Assembly: GCA_026874595.1 (NCBI GenBank)
Contig: CM049306.1
Coordinates: 86,131,142-86,195,141, forward strand
Source of the DNA: Sipunculus nudus
Taxonomy: Eukaryota; Annelida; Sipuncula; Golfingiida; Sipunculidae
Direction: 5' to 3'
Length of the DNA stretch: 64,000 nucleotides
Under the pieces are notes generated by a model. That model searched no databases, was not told where the DNA came from, and saw nothing but the letters and a program-made list of their open reading frames with translations. Positions 58,656 through 64,000 of this stretch are shown one piece after another. The number at the start of each line of letters is the position of its first letter. Position 1 is the first letter of the stretch. The translations under genes were made by a program, and so were the position numbers.

Positions 58656-60019
58656 TGCTAAGGCTATTGCAGTGGGTTTTTTTTAAGCTCGTCCATGGTT
58701 GTTAATTAGTTTTCTCCATCATTACCATGAGGAGTGTCCCGCATTAGTTTCTTAAACCAGTTGCACAATCGATGTAAATAAATAAAATTTTATATTACAC
58801 AAGGTTATGTTCAACAAGAAATACATATTAATGGCGTCCTTCTCGTCTTACGTGTGAGCGGACATAACTAAAAAAGTATTGCTAAAATCCCATACCTTCC
58901 AATTTAAAAAACTTATAATTTCACAGAAAATCACTACACCTATTCATATTCTTAAAATTAAAATTAATATGTTGGCTGTATAGTGTTGTCCGCTAATTTC
59001 GATTTTATTATATCAGTAAAAAGCTGTGTTCATTTTTTAAGCGGCTCAGGTGTAATGTTTATAATCTGCTCATGGTCGCATTTATTACATAAGAATTAAA
59101 AATTTTGTATGTTATTATAATGACGTAATGTTGGATTGTATTTTATGATTGTATTTTTTCCCGAATGTTTAATTTAATTTATTTTAAATTTTACTCTAAG
59201 TAATCATAAAAAAAACCTGATAAACTATATAACACTAGATGCCGTGTATCGGTTGACGGTGTATTTTATCATATTTATTTAGCTAACATAATTTTAGATC
59301 CAATCAACATCTGAATACATAGGGTCGTTGACCTTTTAATTTAATTCAAATTGAAGAAAAAACAAATGAACGCTTGTGATATATCAAATAAATGTTTTTT
59401 TTACTCTGTAAAGGTGTGGTCGATTTTCTTAAATAATTTCTGGAGTTTCAGATTAATTCATTAAATGGTAACTTTATGTATTAACAATATTGAAAATATA
59501 ACTTAAATAATTATTGGCACCCAATGGTAGAACATAATGTAGACTGGTTTTATTTACTAGAGTCAAATTAAACAACTACGAACAGCTGTTTTGAAAGAAT
59601 TTAAATACCAAGTTTAAATGATATGACAGATAAGGTGTGTCCCTGCAACTAACTCTAAGTAAATTTGTCTGGGTTGCTAACTTTGTTTAAGTTGGCCATC
59701 TTTTCAGCGTCTGTACATTCTCTCAACAGATAAACTCCTTGTTTACAACATGCTGTTTCTAATTTAACAGATCATCACAGAAGGCATTATTGTATTTGTA
59801 ACATATGTACGACGCATTTTATCATAATTTCAGACCTAGGCGTTTATGCACCATTTTATTTACCCCTGGTTCAGTACTGCCGAAAAGTACGTCTCAGTAA
59901 AACCAGGTGGTGCTTTATAATTGTAGGTTGCTATGTAAACATTTCTTTTCCGTTCATTACATACCTTTCCTAAATTATAACTTGATTTTTTAATTACCTT
60001 AAGTATGGAGTATTATAAT
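58656..60019. other. No gene recognised; very AT-rich
   Basis: Nothing supported. Confidence 0.4.
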
Positions 60020-60540
60020 ACCTAGCGCCATTCCTGCCCGATGACATCAGAGAGTTTGCGACCAGAGTACTGGCTGTCAGAGGGCCGTGAAATCCTTCAG
60101 CGAGGAACGCACTTAAAGGGTCTATGAGGTTGAAAATATTTTTGTCATTTTTGACAACGCCTCCTGGCCTAGAGGTACGCTGTAAATAGACATATACCAG
60201 ACTAAGCGTTAGCTTTTTTTTATCATACAGTCTAATAACACCAACATGAGCGAGCAAAGTTCAGTTTGAACTCAGTATACAGGGCGGATCCAGGATTTAG
60301 GGAAAGGGGGTCCAACCCAGGAGGACCAATGAAAACCCTAAAAAAAGGTCCCCAGGTCTTGAAAAGAGGGGGTCTTAGCCTTAAATTTTTGTCTGAAGCG
60401 CATAAAAAACGCTGCTTCTGATGAAAAAAAAAAGGGGGGGGGGGATCCGGACCCCCTGCCCCCCCCTGGATCCGCTACTGGTATATTGGTAAACCCCTCC
60501 GAAAGTTTGTTATTTGTCTGACCGCATACAAAATAAAAAG
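60020..60540 (+). repeat. Dispersed repeat RA, copy 3 (interrupted)
   Basis: Starts ACCTAGCGCCATT and follows the RA block order (GTCAGAGGGCCGTGAAATCC, AGGTTGAAAATATTTTTGTC). It is split at 60281 by a GGCGGATCC element, resumes at GTATATTGGTAAACCCCTCC and ends soon after CTGACCGCAT. Confidence 0.75.
60275..60484. mobile_element. GGCGGATCC-ended element with 5-bp target duplication
   Basis: The left end is CAGGGCGGATCCAGGATTTA, the right end GGATCCGCTACTG, about 200 bp apart; GTATA lies directly outside both. The interior (inverted) has GGTCCTCCTGGGTTGGACC, AGACCTGGGGACC and runs of A and G. The uninterrupted RA copy reads CTCAGCATATTGG here, so one GTATA-like 5-mer was duplicated. CAG-type ends resemble hAT, of which some groups make 5-bp duplications. 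Confidence 0.8.
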
Positions 60541-61671
60541 TATATTTAAGAAACATTTTATTTACTTTCCACAGTATCATGCACCCATTATTGATGATCA
60601 ATAACATGATACAATTCAGAGTCAAACATATTCCAGACACCGTGAATGTTGTTGAATTTTCTCAAAACATATGTTTATCCAAAATGATGATGCAATCAAC
60701 AAATTGACATGCGCAATCAAAAGATTGTTGAAATCCTTTAAGTTAGTTGAGTACTTTTAGGTGCACCAAGAAGTATTCATCGTCTGGTTATAATTAAGAA
60801 ACGTCTGATTAATAAGTGATAAGTAATGACAGAACAGTATGGACACTCCTGCGATAATAGAATTTTATAATGATTATGTATACACGCATAAAGACATTAG
60901 AATCCTACTTAACAACTTTCTGTGCGCCTGTTCATGAAGTTATTGACCTGTTTAGTGTCTGTTAGCTTTTAATGTTTATTATATTATTGTTTTATTATAT
61001 TTATAGTAATTATATCGATACAAACATCCAATCTTAATAAAAATCCTTGAATATGGCGCGTAAATCAACATGTTATAAAAAAAACAGACATTAAAATTAT
61101 TATACAGATTGTTCGCAATGTATGATTTTTTCCGTGTTAAATTTGACGGGTTATATACTTATTCCAAGCAATTTTTGTTTTTTTTTATTTGCATTTCTTT
61201 GTAAAACAATAATCTTAACCGAATGTAAATGTATATCACCGCAGGAGTTGCTTAAAGGCAATTGGCGCGCATACAATGCAAGAACTAAACTGGAAAGGAG
61301 CATTTAATGTAGGGCGAAGGATTCCTTTGTGTTGGAACATAAGCATTGCAAAGTTTGTGAAGATTCATTTATATAGAAAATTGAGTGAAGCCAGGTAATG
61401 CTATCTAGTCTGCGCCTGCCGGAATCCTGGTCCCGTGGGTTTTGTGAGCATGATACTCTGAATTCTCCTCGCTTCCGCACGATTCACAACAGAGACTGAA
61501 GATTTGATGGTGACAAGTTCCAGACAAACAGTATCACAATTAGATATTCCTAAACTACTTTCCACTTAATTCGTTTATACCTAAGTGAACTGAAAGAAGG
61601 GTGCTGAGCAAACATTTTGTCAATATCGGATGCTTCCAATTCCGCATCACAGAATTATGGGATATTCCATT
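60541..61671. other. No gene recognised
   Basis: AT-rich DNA; nothing supported. Confidence 0.4.
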
Positions 61672-61816
61672 AAGCATTCCATAACGGACGATAGAATCAT
61701 ATCGGGAAACAACGTAGCTGTGACACTAGTCTACCGCCAAAGGCAAACTCTGTTATTAAATTACCAGACATTACCAAACTGAGATCTAACTACAATAATG
61801 CGATTATATGTTTACA
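61672..61816 (+). repeat. Direct repeat RC, left copy
   Basis: About 145 bp repeated at 62173-62312: ATTCCATAACGGACGATAGA, TGACACTAGTCTA, CCAAAGGCAAACT, CATTACCAAACTGAG and CTAACTACAATAATG. The two copies bracket RB copy 2. Confidence 0.85.
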
Positions 61817-62170
61817 CATCTCCAAGATGTGCATGGGAACTTCTGATGAAGAGCCTTGATGGTCTTATCGAAACGAGCTAAATAAAATGCTAAAGACAGC
61901 TATTTACCTGCCTTATATGTAGATGGATTTATGAGCTTGTTTATCAACAAACTGTAAGTAAACAGGATACAGGCGCCCTTGTTGACGAACAGTAAAAAAC
62001 AAGTAACGTTAGGTGGTTGTATGCATATATGCTGAAATTGAAACGTCACAAGAAGCAAAACGCCAATTTTCAAATCTCTGGATTGTCTGACTTACCAGAT
62101 GTCGTTGTTGAATGTGTTTGAAAATGTTGGCTGGTCTACCACATATTTATAAACAAGTGAATATAATAAA
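61817..62170 (+). repeat. Dispersed repeat RB, copy 2
   Basis: Related to 57350-57650, with an additional middle segment (TTGTTTATCAACAAACTG and following) absent from copy 1. It lies between the two RC copies. Confidence 0.75.
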
Positions 62171-62172
62171 CG

Positions 62173-62312
62173 AGTATTCCATAACGGACGATAGAATCAT
62201 ATAGGGTAACAATGTAGCTATGACACTAGTCTAAATCCAAAGGCAAACTGTTATCAAATTTCCATACATTACCAAACTGAGTCCTAACTACAATAATGAG
62301 ATTATATGTTTA
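62173..62312 (+). repeat. Direct repeat RC, right copy
   Basis: Right-hand copy of 61672-61816 with several substitutions and small deletions. Confidence 0.85.
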
Positions 62313-64000
62313 GGTACTAATCGAACTATGTAAAAAACTTGCATTGATTAGCTTTTTTTATATCGTAATTTTTATATCGTATTTCCCAAGAGTAAAAAGT
62401 TCCAAATTACCATGGGTTGCATACATCTTGACGGTATATCGGATAAGGCTCCAAGGGCCGCAACTGAAGAAGCATAACTCAAGTCTACGAGAGTCAGGAA
62501 AGTCACGTTAACACGATCACACCACATTAAAAATAGGTACGACAAGTGTTCCCTCACGCAGAACATGTTTTACTTTTCCATTCTTTACTTTGTGTATAGA
62601 TATCGCCGCCCCACTCGAAATCCAGTAACACAGAGACTCGACCATTAAACCACTGTTCCGACTGCAACTGCTTAACGTTGTCTGTCTGCACGTTATAAGT
62701 TTTTTTTAACTCTCTCTGTGTTCTTGATCTGGTTTAACATGTCTTCCTCAAAGGTCTCTCGAGATGCTTGAATCAAGGACAGGGTATAACCCCTGCCATC
62801 ACGTACGTCCAATCACCATTACAATCTCCACACAAGGGGACCGCGATAAGCACGTCCTTTTCACAATAGATAATTGAAATGTACATAATTGGAGTTCATT
62901 CACATGAAAATACCTATAAATGCACAATACACAGTAAAATCAAATACCATTGTTTGATACAGGGCGCCCAAGATTTGACAAAGTTCATGTTATTTTTGGT
63001 GTCATGTAATTGGTTAGTTAACTATTTGTATTAAATGTATATCTCAATACATAAATCATGGACCTGAACATTGAACATCTTCCACCCTTAACGTGTATCA
63101 AATCTCAGTACCTGATGGCTGAGCAATGTGCTTAACCCGTACAAATAGGAGACAGGGTCTACTAAAGTTTGTTACATAAACACTGTGTTTGACTTAAAAT
63201 AAAATGGAAAATAATTGAGGACAACCGTTTAAGTCATTATTGCATTTGAGTTTGATTGCATATATGAGATTCTGAAAGTCGATTATGAAACGTAGGACCT
63301 TCGAAATTAGATTAATTTAAAAAGAATATATTAGGTGAAAATTTGTCACCTGTGCTTATGTTGTGAACAAATGTCAGCTTTTTAAATCTGCCATGTTTGA
63401 AATCCAGTGCAAACAGGGACAAAAAAGAAAAAGAATAAAAGAAACATGTAATTGATTATTTTGCACATAGAAAGTCCACCTACGAAAAAAAAATTGATAT
63501 AGAAAATCCGCCTACGAAAACACTGATATAGAAAAAAAAACTCATCCAACCCTGTAAGCCTGCCCTCCATAAGGGAACGGGCTTAATAATTTTGGTAAGC
63601 TAGAAGATGAGAATGTTGAATATTTTATTCAACTACACGCAGGTTGAAGTCGTGTCAGGCACTCACTGCCGTAGTCATTTGACACGTGTGACAAAGTTTT
63701 CTTAGGGAGAGGGCCTTTTCATTTCCTGTCATATTCAGAAAGCTTGATATCTTGTTACCTGATTGCGTATTCTGAGCACCGTCACTCAAAACTGCTACGT
63801 CCCCTGTTTCAACATTTGAACTACTGATCTTTGACAACCGAATGCCTGGCCCTTACGGAAATCATTTCTTTCTCCTGCAGTGAAAGGACCAAGCACTTTC
63901 ATCTGCTTCTTTTGTATCGTGTTTTTATAAGTGCTACCTTGTGACCTGAAAGGTTTGGCTGTTGACTTTCATCTGTCGTTTTCTCTATTCGTGTGCACCG
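62313..64000. other. No gene or repeat recognised
   Basis: Short chance frames only, including a 60-codon minus frame at 63655-63837 and one at 62372-62566. Nothing supported. Confidence 0.4.

Noticed and set aside
61848-61885. Hammerhead-ribozyme-like core in repeat RB (CTGATGA followed by CGAAAC)
   Set aside because: The bases next to the core do not pair as stem II requires (A against C, then G-U, then A-A), and copy 1 at 57.4 kb has TTGATGA and CGAAGC. The string fits a common retroposon tail style better.

Overview
The window looks like a piece of a eukaryotic, AT-rich, repeat-dense nuclear genome. It is most likely a lophotrochozoan, probably a bivalve mollusc. The reasons are a Shaker-type potassium channel gene in an otherwise gene-poor 64 kb, tRNA-headed SINEs with a metazoan SINE core, long (TA)n runs, solo LTRs and many short inverted-repeat transposons. 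One terminus (about 57.9-58.1 kb) also carries the 'acggacgg...gagctaaaa' style common in bivalve sequence. The phylum call is inference; the sequence shows no species marker.

Only one intact gene can be supported: an uninterrupted voltage-gated K+ channel ORF of the Kv1/Shaker family on the minus strand (16967-18424, 485 aa from the first ATG). It has a T1 domain, six membrane segments, a TVGYGD selectivity filter and a PVP gate. Its S4 voltage sensor is one three-residue repeat shorter than Shaker and has the length seen in Kv4/Shal. A decayed non-LTR retrotransposon reverse transcriptase lies at 42.9-43.5 kb (minus). All other open frames look like chance frames or repeat shadows.

Layout: 0-6 kb holds dispersed repeats, the first of three copies of a GGCC-ended MITE, and a 0.95 kb inverted-repeat element. 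7.1-7.5 kb is an unexplained GC-richer island. 11.2-12.8 kb holds a GGTTCC-rich element and a CGACA-rich Harbinger-like MITE nested in an older repeat. 14.7-16.4 kb holds MITEs, one carrying eight 31-bp tandem units. 17-18.5 kb is the K+ channel. 20-21 kb is GC-richer DNA. 22-31 kb holds TA arrays, SINEs, minisatellites and a 213-bp tandem duplication. 32.8-34.4 kb is a solo LTR split by Harbinger-like DNA. 36-43 kb is mixed repeats plus the RT relic. 44.0-48.15 kb is a satellite-like array broken by a second LTR. 48.15-49.3 kb is an element built of 278-bp repeats. 50-52.8 kb holds another copy of the older repeat and a third LTR. 55.8-58.7 kb holds two TCGCGA-rich MITEs inserted at TA. 60-62.3 kb holds more nested repeats.

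The most informative feature beyond the channel is that several insertions can be read against an uninterrupted copy in the same window. This fixes the target-site duplications directly: TTA and TAA for two Harbinger-like elements, and GTATA (5 bp) for a CAGGGGCGGATCC-ended element. Nothing here resembles an operon, CRISPR array or other prokaryotic system.
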